DNA from: Leptolyngbya sp. PLA1
Lineage (GTDB): Bacteria > Planctomycetota > Phycisphaerae > Phycisphaerales > UBA1924
DNA: 64,000 nt
Reading direction: 5' to 3'
Assembly: GCA_021405315.1 (NCBI GenBank)
Contig: QWIH01000006.1
Coordinates: 38,058 to 102,057, forward strand
The notes under the pieces were generated by a model. That model was not told where the DNA came from. It was given only the letters and a program-made list of their open reading frames with translations, and ran no database searches. Positions 9,996 to 18,571 of the stretch are shown here, piece by piece (the first letter of the stretch is position 1; every line of letters starts with the position of its first letter). The position numbers and the translations under genes were made by a program.

Positions 9996-11270
9996 CTACT
10001 CGATATCACGCCCTCGTACGCCATCGATGGTGTGGAGCATGGACTGGGTGCTCGCAACGTCGATGCTCCAGGGAGGGCCGCCGTCGCCGAGGTGGTATTG
10101 CGGCAGTGCACGGGATCGAGGGACGACCTCCGCGTGTGCGTCCACGCATGCCGCGGCGATGCGCCATTCGGAGACGCTCCCCGTCCGAGCGCTGAAATCG
10201 GTGGCAAGCAGGACCTTGTGGGGCGGGAACAGGACCTGGAACGTCCGCGTCGGGCCGAGTTGCGCGGGCGGGGCCATCCGCGATTTGGGGTTCCAGAACT
10301 CCGGTTGAGCGATGAACGCGCACGGGTAGAAGTAAAGCCCGGTAGGCGAAAAGTCGTCGTTCCACGCGGGCGACGCCCGCCCCTGGTAGTAGCCGTCCGC
10401 GAGCGCGATGGGCCAGTCGACGCTCGTGTCAAAGTAACGCGCGACGATCGCCAGGCCCAGGCCGTCGGACCGGATGACTGAAGTGGGCGTCGTGGGATCG
10501 ACGAAGAACGGGAAGTGGTCGGCGAAGTCGTTGCCGTAGTTGGAAAAGACCGTGGCATTCGATCACAGGTTCGAGAGGGTTCGCACCTGGCGCCCGCGGT
10601 CGCGAACACCCGCGAGCGACGGCAGACCGAGCGCCAGGATGACCGCCATAAGCGCGATGACAAGCACAAGTTCGATGAGGGTCCACCCTCGGCATGAGGC
10701 GCAACGCGCGGCCGGGTCATGAAACTCGGCGGACGCCGCCACCGCAGCCATTCGCTCGAATCCACGCTTCCGTGTGACATACGACGCGACGGTGCCCGCG
10801 GCTACCAGCGCCGCATTGCGAGCGATGACCATCGAGACGGACGCGTCCATGTCTGCGCGAAGGCGGAGAAGCCCGAAGCAGGCACACGCGGGATGGCCGT
10901 ACGCGGACTCCAAGGCGTATGTGATCGCAAAGGTGGCAAGCAGGACCGCGCTCGACCCCATGACGATCGATCGTCCGACGTTCAGACACCAGCACAGCCC
11001 AAGAGAGAGCTCAAGGCATGGGATCACGGTGCCGATGGTCCATCGCAGGCGGTCGGATGACAGCATCTCCCACGCGCGGAGTTCGCCGAGGAAGGCCGGG
11101 AGGTCCGCGAGTTTGGAAGCGGCAGCAAGCAGGAGCACGCCGGCGACGAGCCACCCGGCGGCGTATCCCGCGCGATTCAGGATTCGTGGTGCATGAGTCA
11201 CGGACACACGGTTGTCTGGGGAATCGTCTCGGTCTGGCACGTCGCCGAGGTGTGCTCTACGAACTTTCAC
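9996..11270 (-). pseudogene. MauE-like membrane protein fused to a type IV pseudopilin, interrupted by in-frame TGA
   Basis: One reading frame runs from GTG at 11270 to 9996 apart from a single TGA at 10563-10565. Residues 30-180 form a four-helix MauE/DoxX-like domain with the family's HPACACFG motif. MauE proteins act in disulfide or electron transfer in the membrane (family knowledge). Next come CASC and a class III prepilin signal RG|WTLIELVLVIALMAVI with glutamate at position 5. The frame stops after RTLSNL and resumes at once as SNATVFSNYGNDFADHFPFF, the usual continuation of prepilins (SNLRxx..NDYxDYFP). A CGA-to-TGA change would explain the break. The C-terminal part ends as PPWSIDVASTQSMLHTIDGV. 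The start overlaps the upstream stop as GTGA. It could equally be a sequencing error or a natural truncation. Confidence 0.7.
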
Positions 11271-11560
11271 CACCCGTTCTCGCAGCGGTACTTGTCCCAC
11301 GCGCAGTTTGCGGCACCGATGGTGACGGGGTCCTTGAAGCCCTGTGAAAGGTGCACAAGGTGTGGCACGGACACCGGAGTCCAGACATCGCCGCACTCTT
11401 CGTGAGAGCAGTTGAAGGTCCCCGTCGCCGGGGGGTCGCCGATCAGGCAGCAATCGGCGGTGCCGTTCTTGATGCAGGCCGCACCGACTACTCCGGCGAT
11501 CCCCGGGCATCCGGTCGCCACGACCAGCAGGCCGGAATCCGCGGAAAGGAACGTTGTCAT
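11267..11560 (-). CDS. Small cysteine-rich protein of the MauE-pilin operon
   Basis: A protein of 97 residues with eight cysteines (TGCPG, AACIK, DCC, NCSHEEC, ANCAWDKYRC), not recognised. The N-terminal half is mildly hydrophobic but has no classical signal peptide. ATG at 11560 overlaps the stop of the upstream gene as ATGA, and its own TGA overlaps the GTG of the MauE-pilin gene. It is thus the middle gene of a translationally coupled trio. Small cysteine-rich peptides next to MauE-type proteins are known elsewhere. A role as substrate or partner of the redox membrane protein is inference. Unlike its two neighbours, its frame is intact. Confidence 0.6.
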   Translation of the reverse strand: MTTFLSADSGLLVVATGCPGIAGVVGAACIKNGTADCCLIGDPPATGTFNCSHEECGDVWTPVSVPHLVHLSQGFKDPVTIGAANCAWDKYRCENGW

Positions 11561-12741
11561 GGTCGTGACCCTTCTCCCGTGTTTGCGGAATGCTCCGCAC
11601 GCCGACGGTTCGCCAAGATCGATCTGACCCGCAGGGCAACGAGCCCGGCGGCGATGGAGGCCGCGAGCAGCCAGCCCGCGTAGCGAAGGCGTCGAGACTC
11701 GATGGCGCCGGGGTGTTCGTTCAAGGCGCGAACGACCTGATTGCCCGCATCATCCATCGTCGTGTAACTTCCGCGGTCACGGAAGTCGGTGATGCCGACA
11801 AAGGTTACCGTGCCGCGCACCGGGTCATCGCCGCGAAGGGGCGGGACGGCAGCCCGCCGTTCAACATCCTCGGGCGCGCAGGGCTGCAAGGCGATCAGGC
11901 GGGTACGCAGGACGGGCGTGCCATGAGGATCGTGCTCGACAACCTCGCCCGCGCACCACGGTCCGAGTTCCGAGGCCTGCCACCCGGTTGAAGTCCAGCG
12001 GCGGGTGCCCGGCGAATCGCCGCCGGTTGATTCCAGCGAGACGTACTCCACGGTCGGTCCACCGGACTGCCACGAGCACCCGGCCTCGAGTCGGTGTGTG
12101 ACGGGGCCGTAGGTGACCTGTCCGCTGACCATGCATCCGCCGTCGCTCCGTGGTGAAATCACGAGGGGTATGCGCATCTCCCCGGCGACCGAAAGCCCGC
12201 CGCTGAGGAGCGTGCAGAGTTGTTCGCGGCGTGACCTGCCCATGCGGGTGTACTCGAACTGACGCTGCGAGATGCCGTGGGGCGACACGGCGAGCGCGCC
12301 CGGCGTCATGGACCAGGCGGTGCGTTCGATGCTCCCGTGGTCGAAGTACTCATCGGGCTGCCGGAGCGACCGTGCGGCCAATCGCCAGGCGTCTTCCGAG
12401 GCCCACAGGCGCACCTCGTCCTTGTCCTCGCCCCTGAGTTGGGCTTCCCACCTGGCAAGGAGTTGTCGATCCGGGTGGTCCGGGTGCCCCTGGATCCGAC
12501 GGCGGACGTCATCGAGCTGGGCCGCGGTTGGAGCGCCAAGCCGCTCAAAGGTCTATTCGGCAAAGAAGGGTGCCTCGATCGGGGTGCGGGAGGACTCGGC
12601 GACCTGCCTGACCCAATCGCCCAGTTTCTCGGGAGTCTGTGCACTGGACGCGATCGCGCACGTTGCAACAGCGAGCGCGAAGACTCCGCGTGGGAGCCAC
12701 CGTGGAACCCAACGAGCGTGAAGTAACGTGGAAGCGGCCAT
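11557..12741 (-). pseudogene. Exported single-pass membrane protein, interrupted by in-frame TAG
   Basis: The frame starts at ATG 12741 (GGGGGA 4-9 bases upstream) with the signal peptide MAASTLLHARWVPRWLPRGV...SAQ. It reads through IEAPFFAE, meets TAG at 12553-12555, and continues in the same frame as TFERLGAPTAAQLDDVRRRI, a plausible helical sequence. The remaining 330 residues contain beta-rich segments and end in a transmembrane helix (AGWLLAASIAAGLVALRV) and a basic tail. A CAG-to-TAG change restores one 394-residue protein. No family is recognised. The end overlaps the next gene as ATGA. With the TGA of the MauE-pilin gene this is the second nonsense codon in a three-gene operon. Confidence 0.65.
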
Positions 12742-12996
12742 CGGTCCCCCGAATACGCTCAGCCGTTCGAGCGTATCCCCCCCCCCGCCCCGGGAGTCAA
12801 CCGATCGTGTGGGCGGAGGAGTCAGCGCGGGGCTCGGAACCGGGCAAGGCGATGGGTGGGGCGTGGGTCGCGCGCGGAGTCGCACACGCGAGTGGGCCGA
12901 TGGAGATGCTTGGGTTGGGCAGGTGGAACCGCGATCGCCCAGACGGGTCCGCGTCCTGAGCCGACCTGAGGTTGGCTCTGCGAACGCGTGGGAAAG

Positions 12997-13067
12997 CAGG
13001 GGATCTAGGATTCGAACCTAGACTAACTGAGTCAGAGTCAGTCGTGCTACCGTTACACCAATCCCCT
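12997..13067 (-). tRNA. tRNA-Gln (anticodon CTG)
   Basis: On the minus strand the acceptor arm AGGGGAT pairs with ATCCCCT (7 bp). The anticodon stem ACTGA/TCAGT encloses the loop CTCTGAC, giving anticodon CTG, which reads CAG (Gln). The T arm CTAGG-TTCGAAT-CCTAG is perfect. The discriminator base is G and no CCA is encoded. The total length is 71 bases with a 4-base variable loop. Confidence 0.95.
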
Positions 13068-13079
13068 ATGTGCGGGCGA

Positions 13080-13107
13080 ATGGTACGCCGCGGCGAGCCC
13101 GGGGCAA
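13080..13107 (-). promoter_or_regulatory. Candidate promoter of tRNA-Gln
   Basis: Read on the minus strand, TTGCCC and TACCAT stand 16 bp apart, each matching four of six bases of the sigma-70 consensus. The expected transcription start would lie a few bases before the mature tRNA 5' end at 13067. This is a moderate match in GC-rich DNA, so it is tentative. Confidence 0.35.
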
Positions 13108-13206
13108 ATCCCCGGAGGGGGTCGGCGCGCCGGGGCGGGGGAAGTGGCGTCGGGCGGGTCGGGCGGTCGATGTAGGTGCGGCCCCTGTCCGGGGCTGGAG
13201 GCCAGC

Positions 13207-15306
13207 ATGAAGAAGTTTGGGCTGCTCGCGGCGGTGGTGTCCCTTGGTGTGGCGTCGGCGGCGAACGGGCAAGGCACGGAAGGCCCCGACCGGCTGCGAG
13301 AGGACATCCGGCGCATGGTCACGCAGGCGCGGGACCAGGTCTTTCCTGCCCTCGTGAACATTTCCGTCATCACCGTGAACTACAGCGGCGGAAAGGAGAC
13401 CAAGGGGGGCTCCACCGGCAGCGGCACGATCATCTCGCCCGAGGGGTACGTGGTGACCAACCACCATGTCGCGGAGGACGGCAAGAAGTTCCGTGTCACG
13501 CTCTCGGACAAGCAGGAGGTGTCCGCGGTGCTGGTGGGCGATGACCCCCTGACCGACCTCGCGGTGCTCAAGATCAACCTGAGCGAACTCAAGGACCCGA
13601 AGTCGGTGCCCGTGGCCTCGTGGGGCGACTCGGATGCGCTGCAGGTTGGGGACTACGTGATGGCCATGGGCTCGCCGTTTTCGCTTTCGAGGACGGTGAC
13701 GCTGGGGATCGTGTCGAACACCGAGCGGGTGTTCACCGGCGCGGGCGACGATGTGGAGGAGCAGGAGTTCGACAGCGGGCAGCGGACGGGGCTGTTCACC
13801 CGGTGGCTCCAGCACGACGCGACGATCAATCCCGGGAACTCGGGCGGGCCGCTGGTGAACCTGCGCGGGCAGGTGGTGGGTGTGAACACGCTGGGAGGGG
13901 CGAACATGGCGTTCGCGATCCCCGCGTCGCTTGCCAGGCCGGTGGCGGAAGCGCTGATCAAGGACGGCGAAGTCGTGCGGAGTTACATGGGCGTGCAGCT
14001 CCGGAGCCTCAAGAGGTCGGACTTCAAGGAGGGCGTGCTGCTGAACTCCGTGATCCGCGGCGGGCCGGCGGACCGCGCGGGGTTGCGCGCGGGAGACCTC
14101 GTCACGGCGATGAACGGCGAGGCGGTGAACGCGTACTTCCCGGAGGAGATTCCGGCGCTGGCGCGGCGGATCGCGGACATGCCTGTGGGGTCGAAGGTCA
14201 CGGTGAACTATCGGCGCGACGGTGCGGAGGGCACGGCGGAGGTCACGACCGAGAAGATGCTCAAGGACCGCGAGGACGAGGAGGCGCTGAGGCGTTGGGG
14301 GCTCTCGGCGATGCAGATCACCGAGAAGATCGCCAAGGACCGCATGCTCGACAGCACCAAGGGTGCGCTGGTCTCGGGCGTCCGCGGGGGCGGACCGGCG
14401 GAACTCGCGGAGCCGCAGCTCATGTGGGGTGATGTGATCACCAGCGTCGACGGGGAGAAGGTGGACAACCTCGCGGGGCTGGTGGCGGCGTACACGCGGA
14501 TCATGAGCCAGGACCCGGTACCCGAGTTCGTGATGATCGGGTTTGACCGGGCGGGGAAGAGCCAGGTGACGCTGATCAAACCCCGGCCCGACAAGAAGGA
14601 GGACCCGCCCCGCGAAGTGCCCAAGCCCTGGATCGGGATCGCGACCCAGCCCGTGCTCAAGGACCTCGCGGACAAGCTGGGGCATCCGGGAGAACTCGGG
14701 TTCCGTGTGTCGCGGGTGTATCCCGGGACGCTGGCGGCCAGGAGCGACCTGAAGGTGGGGGACGTGATCGTGGCGCTCAATGGGGCGAAGGTCGCTCCCC
14801 GGACGATGCAGGACGCGGGCCTGCTCGGGCGTCGGATCCGGGAACTGCCGTTGGACAAGTCGGCGGTCGTGACGGTGCTGCGCCAGGGCAGCCGGGTGGA
14901 TGTGGAGGTCATGCCGGAGCGCACGCGCATCGGCCCTGACGAGGCGCTCAAGGACACGAACAAGGACTTTGAGTTGACGGTGCGAGAGCTCACGTTCTTC
15001 GACCGGGACGACCGTCGCTGGGACGAGAGCGTGGCGGGCGTGCTGGTGGAGAACGCCGAGCACGCGGGGTGGGCGGGGCTCGCCGGCGTGATGCGGGGCG
15101 ATCTGGTGCAGCGGATCGACGGCATCGAGATCGCGGATATCCCCGGGTGGCGGAAGGCCATGGACGACATCGCGAAGCGCCAGCCGTCGAAGGTGACGAT
15201 CGTGGTGCTCAGGTGGAACCGCACGTTCTACCTGTTCGCGGAGCCTGATTGGAAGCCGGAGACCCCGGCGTCGGGCCAGGCAGCGGGGCCATCGCCCGGG
15301 AAATGA
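13207..15306 (+). CDS. HtrA/DegP-type serine protease with four PDZ-like domains
   Basis: Exported protease of 699 residues, expected to degrade or refold damaged envelope proteins. The signal peptide is MKKFGLLAAVVSLGVASAANG. The trypsin-like domain has a complete triad: H87 in TNHHV, D117 in DPLTDLAVLKI and S212 in NPGNSGGPLVN. At least four PDZ-like modules follow, beginning near SYMGVQL, AMQITEK, PWIGIATQPV and RELTFFDR. DegP has two, so the protein is longer than usual. ATG at 13207 has GGAGG 5-9 bases upstream. The gene for an inactive relative starts 76 bp downstream, before any terminator, and is probably co-transcribed. Confidence 0.92.
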   Translation: MKKFGLLAAVVSLGVASAANGQGTEGPDRLREDIRRMVTQARDQVFPALVNISVITVNYSGGKETKGGSTGSGTIISPEGYVVTNHHVAEDGKKFRVTLSDKQEVSAVLVGDDPLTDLAVLKINLSELKDPKSVPVASWGDSDALQVGDYVMAMGSPFSLSRTVTLGIVSNTERVFTGAGDDVEEQEFDSGQRTGLFTRWLQHDATINPGNSGGPLVNLRGQVVGVNTLGGANMAFAIPASLARPVAEALIKDGEVVRSYMGVQLRSLKRSDFKEGVLLNSVIRGGPADRAGLRAGDLVTAMNGEAVNAYFPEEIPALARRIADMPVGSKVTVNYRRDGAEGTAEVTTEKMLKDREDEEALRRWGLSAMQITEKIAKDRMLDSTKGALVSGVRGGGPAELAEPQLMWGDVITSVDGEKVDNLAGLVAAYTRIMSQDPVPEFVMIGFDRAGKSQVTLIKPRPDKKEDPPREVPKPWIGIATQPVLKDLADKLGHPGELGFRVSRVYPGTLAARSDLKVGDVIVALNGAKVAPRTMQDAGLLGRRIRELPLDKSAVVTVLRQGSRVDVEVMPERTRIGPDEALKDTNKDFELTVRELTFFDRDDRRWDESVAGVLVENAEHAGWAGLAGVMRGDLVQRIDGIEIADIPGWRKAMDDIAKRQPSKVTIVVLRWNRTFYLFAEPDWKPETPASGQAAGPSPGK

Positions 15307-15382
15307 GGCCGGGGGCGCATATCCTGACTGTTCGGCCGCGGTGTGCGGCCGCCGGCAGGAATCACCCCTCGGAGTCTCCCAG

Positions 15383-16234
15383 ATGACGTCTCGACTGCTT
15401 GTCGCCCTCTCGCTCTGCGCCGGCCTGATGGCGGCAGCTCCCGCCATGTCCCAGCCCGCGCCCACCGCGTATGAGGTGCTGGCGACGACGCACGCGAAGG
15501 CGATGGTGAACGTCAAGTTCACCTCGAAGTTCGGGGCCGAGGAGGAAGAGGGCGAGGTTCCCGGCGTCATCATCGACAAGGGCGGGCTGGTGCTGGTGAG
15601 CAACGACAACCTGCGCGGCATCAACGCGCGGTTCGGTGCGCCCGGAGCGGAATCGGCGAACATCAAGGTGCTGGCGGGTGAGGACACCGAGGGCGTGGAC
15701 GCGAAGGTGATCGCCCGCGACTCCGAGCTCGGCCTTGCCTGGGTGCAGATCGAGAAGCCCGCGGAGGGCGGCTACGCATTCGTGGACTTTGACGCGGGTG
15801 CCGAGGCCCGCGCGGGTGATCGGGTGATGGTGATCTCGCAACTCTCGAAGTTCTTCGACCGCGCCACCGTGGTGACCGAGGGCGTGGTGGCGGGAGTGAC
15901 CGCAAGACCCCGCAAGACCCTCATCCCCAGCCTGGAGCTTGCGACCACCGAGTGGGGGGTGCCGGTCTTCGACGCGAACGCCAAGCCCGTGGGGCTCATG
16001 ACCATCATTCTGCCCGAGAAGGAAGAGCTGGAGTCCATGCCCGGCGGGCCGGGCGAGGTGCTGAAGGGAATCCCGGGCGGGAAGATCATCCTGCCCGCGG
16101 CGGAGGTGGCGGCGGCGACCAAGCGGGCACGCGAAGCCGCGGCGAGCGGTCAGGGCGAGCCCGCGGCGGCCCCCGTGCCGTCGGAGACCCCGGCGGCGGG
16201 CGGCGCCCCGGCGACCGGTGGCTCGCCCAAGTAG
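15383..16234 (+). CDS. Secreted trypsin-fold pseudoprotease (inactive HtrA-like paralogue)
   Basis: A protein of 283 residues with a signal peptide (MTSRLLVALSLCAGLMAAAPAMS). The order of strands follows an HtrA protease domain, and DSELGLAWVQI matches the DPLTDLAVLKI segment of the upstream protease. The catalytic histidine segment TNHHV is replaced by VSNDNL, and the serine segment GNSGGP by TEWGVPVFD, so it should not cut peptide bonds. There is no PDZ domain; the end is a proline/alanine-rich tail. It may bind substrates or regulate the active protease. ATG at 15383 is placed by the signal peptide; the Shine-Dalgarno (CGGAG) is distant. A strong terminator follows. Confidence 0.75.
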   Translation: MTSRLLVALSLCAGLMAAAPAMSQPAPTAYEVLATTHAKAMVNVKFTSKFGAEEEEGEVPGVIIDKGGLVLVSNDNLRGINARFGAPGAESANIKVLAGEDTEGVDAKVIARDSELGLAWVQIEKPAEGGYAFVDFDAGAEARAGDRVMVISQLSKFFDRATVVTEGVVAGVTARPRKTLIPSLELATTEWGVPVFDANAKPVGLMTIILPEKEELESMPGGPGEVLKGIPGGKIILPAAEVAAATKRAREAAASGQGEPAAAPVPSETPAAGGAPATGGSPK

Positions 16235-16273
16235 GCAGTGCACCCACCCGAAGGGCTGCGTCCAAATGACGAG

Positions 16274-16305
16274 AACGGCGCCGGGCGAGTGCTCGGCGCC
16301 GTTTT
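16274..16305 (+). terminator. Rho-independent terminator after the protease pair
   Basis: A perfect 10-bp stem, AACGGCGCCG paired with CGGCGCCGTT, encloses a 10-base loop. The second arm runs directly into a short T tract (GTTTTG). It lies 40 bp after the stop of the pseudoprotease gene and 50 bp before the end of the convergent phosphoesterase gene, so it may serve both. Confidence 0.85.
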
Positions 16306-16354
16306 GTAATTGGGGATGTGAGCCCGCTCGAACGAGGGCAGGGCGCTGCCGCTC

Positions 16355-17350
16355 CTACCCCTCCGCCTTCCAGCCGTAGGTGGAGTAGTGGTGCTCGAAG
16401 CGGCCATCGGGGTACAGGTCGATCACGCCGTAGCCCTCGTCGCAGTTGTTCTTCCGGCCGCCCCACCACGCGCCGCTGACCGCGCCGTCGCAGAGATACG
16501 TCACGCGCGGGGCGTCGTGCGCGAGCCCCGGAAGGCCCAGCTCCACCCTGTCGTGCATGTGCGTGTGCCCGCTGAGGCACAGCCGGATGTTCCCCGCGGT
16601 GACGAACTTGCGGTGAATGGCGAGCCCGTCGGCGTGCATGAGGTTCCAGGGGAGTTTGGCGGCCTTGTTCGCCTTGTCCTCCGCCGCCATGGTCATGCCC
16701 AGGATGGGGATGTGGCTCACGACGAGCGTCGGGGTGGTGGTGTCCGCGGCGAGCTCACCATCCAGCCAGGCCATCTGCTCGTCGTCCAGCTTCCCGATGT
16801 AGCCGTTGCCGTCAGGGAAGACGCTGTCGAGCACGATGAATCGCCAGCCTCCGCGCTTGAAGGCGCGATAGGGCTTTTCGAGGCCGAGGTTTTCCAGCGC
16901 GAGCCGCTTGCCGAAGAAGGGCTCCTCGCCGGTGGACTTTGCCTTCTCCTTGTGCCACCCGAAGACATCGTGGTTGCCCAGGCAGTTCTCGATGCCGATC
17001 GAGCACTCGTTCTTGAAGGTGGCGTTGAGGATGTCCCAGAGGGCGCGTGACCGCTCGATAGGCGTGGCGAAGGTGTCCATGACCAGGTCTCCGCCGGTGA
17101 GGATGAAGTCGGGCTTGGCGTGCTCCTGCACGTGGTGCAGGCACATGGCCACGCCTTGCTGGGCGCGTTTCTCCCTTTGGATGTGCAGGTCGGTCAGGTG
17201 GGCCAGTCGGAGGGCCCGTCCCGAGGAGACGGGTGATCCGGCCGCGGCGGGCTGGGCGAACAGTTTGCTCGCGGGCAACCCGGCGGCGAGCGCCGTCAGC
17301 CCTGCGACCTTGAGCAACCCCCGCCTCGACATCGACTCGGAATCAAGCAT
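16355..17350 (-). CDS. Tat-exported metallophosphoesterase
   Basis: A protein of 331 residues of the calcineurin-like phosphoesterase superfamily. The N-terminus MLDSESMSRRGLLKVAG is a twin-arginine signal, so the folded enzyme with its metals should be exported. All metal-binding blocks are present in order: DLHIQ, GGDLVMD, GNHDVF, VVSHIP and SGHTHMH. The overall shape (about 330 residues, Tat signal) resembles periplasmic Icc/3',5'-cyclic nucleotide phosphodiesterase relatives, but the substrate cannot be read from sequence. ATG at 17350 has GGGAGG 7-12 bases upstream; an alternative ATG at 17332 would still keep the SRRGLL motif. It is divergent from the methyltransferase gene. Confidence 0.88.
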   Translation of the reverse strand: MLDSESMSRRGLLKVAGLTALAAGLPASKLFAQPAAAGSPVSSGRALRLAHLTDLHIQREKRAQQGVAMCLHHVQEHAKPDFILTGGDLVMDTFATPIERSRALWDILNATFKNECSIGIENCLGNHDVFGWHKEKAKSTGEEPFFGKRLALENLGLEKPYRAFKRGGWRFIVLDSVFPDGNGYIGKLDDEQMAWLDGELAADTTTPTLVVSHIPILGMTMAAEDKANKAAKLPWNLMHADGLAIHRKFVTAGNIRLCLSGHTHMHDRVELGLPGLAHDAPRVTYLCDGAVSGAWWGGRKNNCDEGYGVIDLYPDGRFEHHYSTYGWKAEG

Positions 17351-17455
17351 TGCGTGCCCTCCCAATGGGTGAAACCCCAGCATACCGAAGCCGGGCCGAC
17401 CCCACTCGCGCATCTACACTCTGGCTCGCCTGCGTCACACCCCATCGGAGGCCGA

Positions 17456-18571
17456 ATGCCCGCCATTCCCACGCTCTGCCTGCTCGCCCTCCTGCAACCG
17501 CAGCCGGCCCAACCCCCCGCGGGCGCGCCCACACCACCGGCGGCGCCGGCAGCCGCCCAGCCAGCCCCGGAAGAGCCCCTGCCGGACTTCTCTCGCGCCT
17601 CGGTCATCGAGCGACTCCGCTTCGAGGCCTCTCGGGTGCTTCCACTCGCCCGCTGCCCCGACACGCAGCGTTTTCTGCTCGCCACCAGCTTCCTGGACTT
17701 CCCCGGCGACCGCGCCATCTGGCAGCACAAGGCCAAGGGGCTGGCCCTGACGCCGGGCGAGTACGACGGCCTGCCCAAGGACGAGCGGGAGGGGTTCGTG
17801 GAACGGGCCATCTCCGAGACGGACTACTTCTACACGAAGTACGGCTCGCCCCTGGCGTACGCGCGCCCGCTGCAGATCGCCTGCGACGCCGCGGGTGGCG
17901 AGGGCTCGCTCCAGGGGAAGCGCATCCTCGACTTCGGCTATGGCGGCGTCGGTCACCTGCGTCTCCTGGCCATGCTCGGCGCCCACACGGTCGGGGTGGA
18001 CGTCGATCCGGTCCTTCGCGCGATCTATGCATGGCCCGGAGACACGGGGCCCGTTCCCGGTGCCTCCTTCTTCGACCGGCAGATGCCCGAGGGATCCGTC
18101 GCCCTCGTCACGGGCCGGTTCCCGGCCGAGCCCGCCGCGGCGACGGCCGTCGGCACTGGGTTTGACCTCATCCTGAGCAAGAACACGCTCAAGAACGGGT
18201 ACATCAACCCCGAGCAGCCCGTGGACAAGCGCATGCTCGTGGATTTGGGCGTGCCGAACGACGTCTTCGTGAAGGAGTTGGCATCGCGCCTCAACACCGG
18301 CGGCTATCTCCTTATTTACAACCTGTCGCCGGCGCAGAATCCGGAAAAGTACATCCCCTGGGCGGACGGCCGGTGCCCCTTTCCGCGGGACATGCTGGAG
18401 GCCGCCGGGCTCGAAGTCGTGAAGTTCGATGAGAACGATGACGCCGCCGCCCGGGCGCTCGGACGGGCCCTGATGTGGGACCGGGGCGAGCATCCGATGG
18501 ACCTGGAGAAGGACCTGTTTGCGCTGTACACGCTGTGTCGCAAGAAGGAACCCGGACGGAGCCATCCATGA
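17456..18571 (+). CDS. SAM-dependent methyltransferase-like protein with exported N-terminus
   Basis: A protein of 371 residues. A class I methyltransferase motif I is clear: RILDFGYGGVGHLRLLAMLG followed by the acidic strand end GVDVDP. A motif IV-like FDLILSKNTLKNGYINP and a post-motif GGYLLIYNLSPAQ follow. The N-terminus MPAIPTLCLLALLQPQ and a Pro/Ala-rich linker (APTPPAAPAAAQPAPEE) look like a short signal peptide with a spacer, which is odd for an enzyme needing SAM. ATG at 17456 has GGAGG about 5 bases upstream. Its TGA overlaps the start of the peptidase gene as ATGA, so the two proteins are made together. The methyl acceptor is unknown. Confidence 0.75.
   Translation: MPAIPTLCLLALLQPQPAQPPAGAPTPPAAPAAAQPAPEEPLPDFSRASVIERLRFEASRVLPLARCPDTQRFLLATSFLDFPGDRAIWQHKAKGLALTPGEYDGLPKDEREGFVERAISETDYFYTKYGSPLAYARPLQIACDAAGGEGSLQGKRILDFGYGGVGHLRLLAMLGAHTVGVDVDPVLRAIYAWPGDTGPVPGASFFDRQMPEGSVALVTGRFPAEPAAATAVGTGFDLILSKNTLKNGYINPEQPVDKRMLVDLGVPNDVFVKELASRLNTGGYLLIYNLSPAQNPEKYIPWADGRCPFPRDMLEAAGLEVVKFDENDDAAARALGRALMWDRGEHPMDLEKDLFALYTLCRKKEPGRSHP

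Noticed and set aside
10563..10565. TGA read as selenocysteine in the MauE-pilin frame
   Set aside because: Orthologous prepilins usually have a polar residue after SNL, no SECIS-like hairpin is evident right after the codon, and a second gene of the same operon has a TAG instead.
13066..15687. A minus-strand open frame of 873 codons
   Set aside because: It is antisense to the HtrA-type protease, which has a full catalytic triad and signal peptide. The antisense product is low-complexity Arg/His/Pro.
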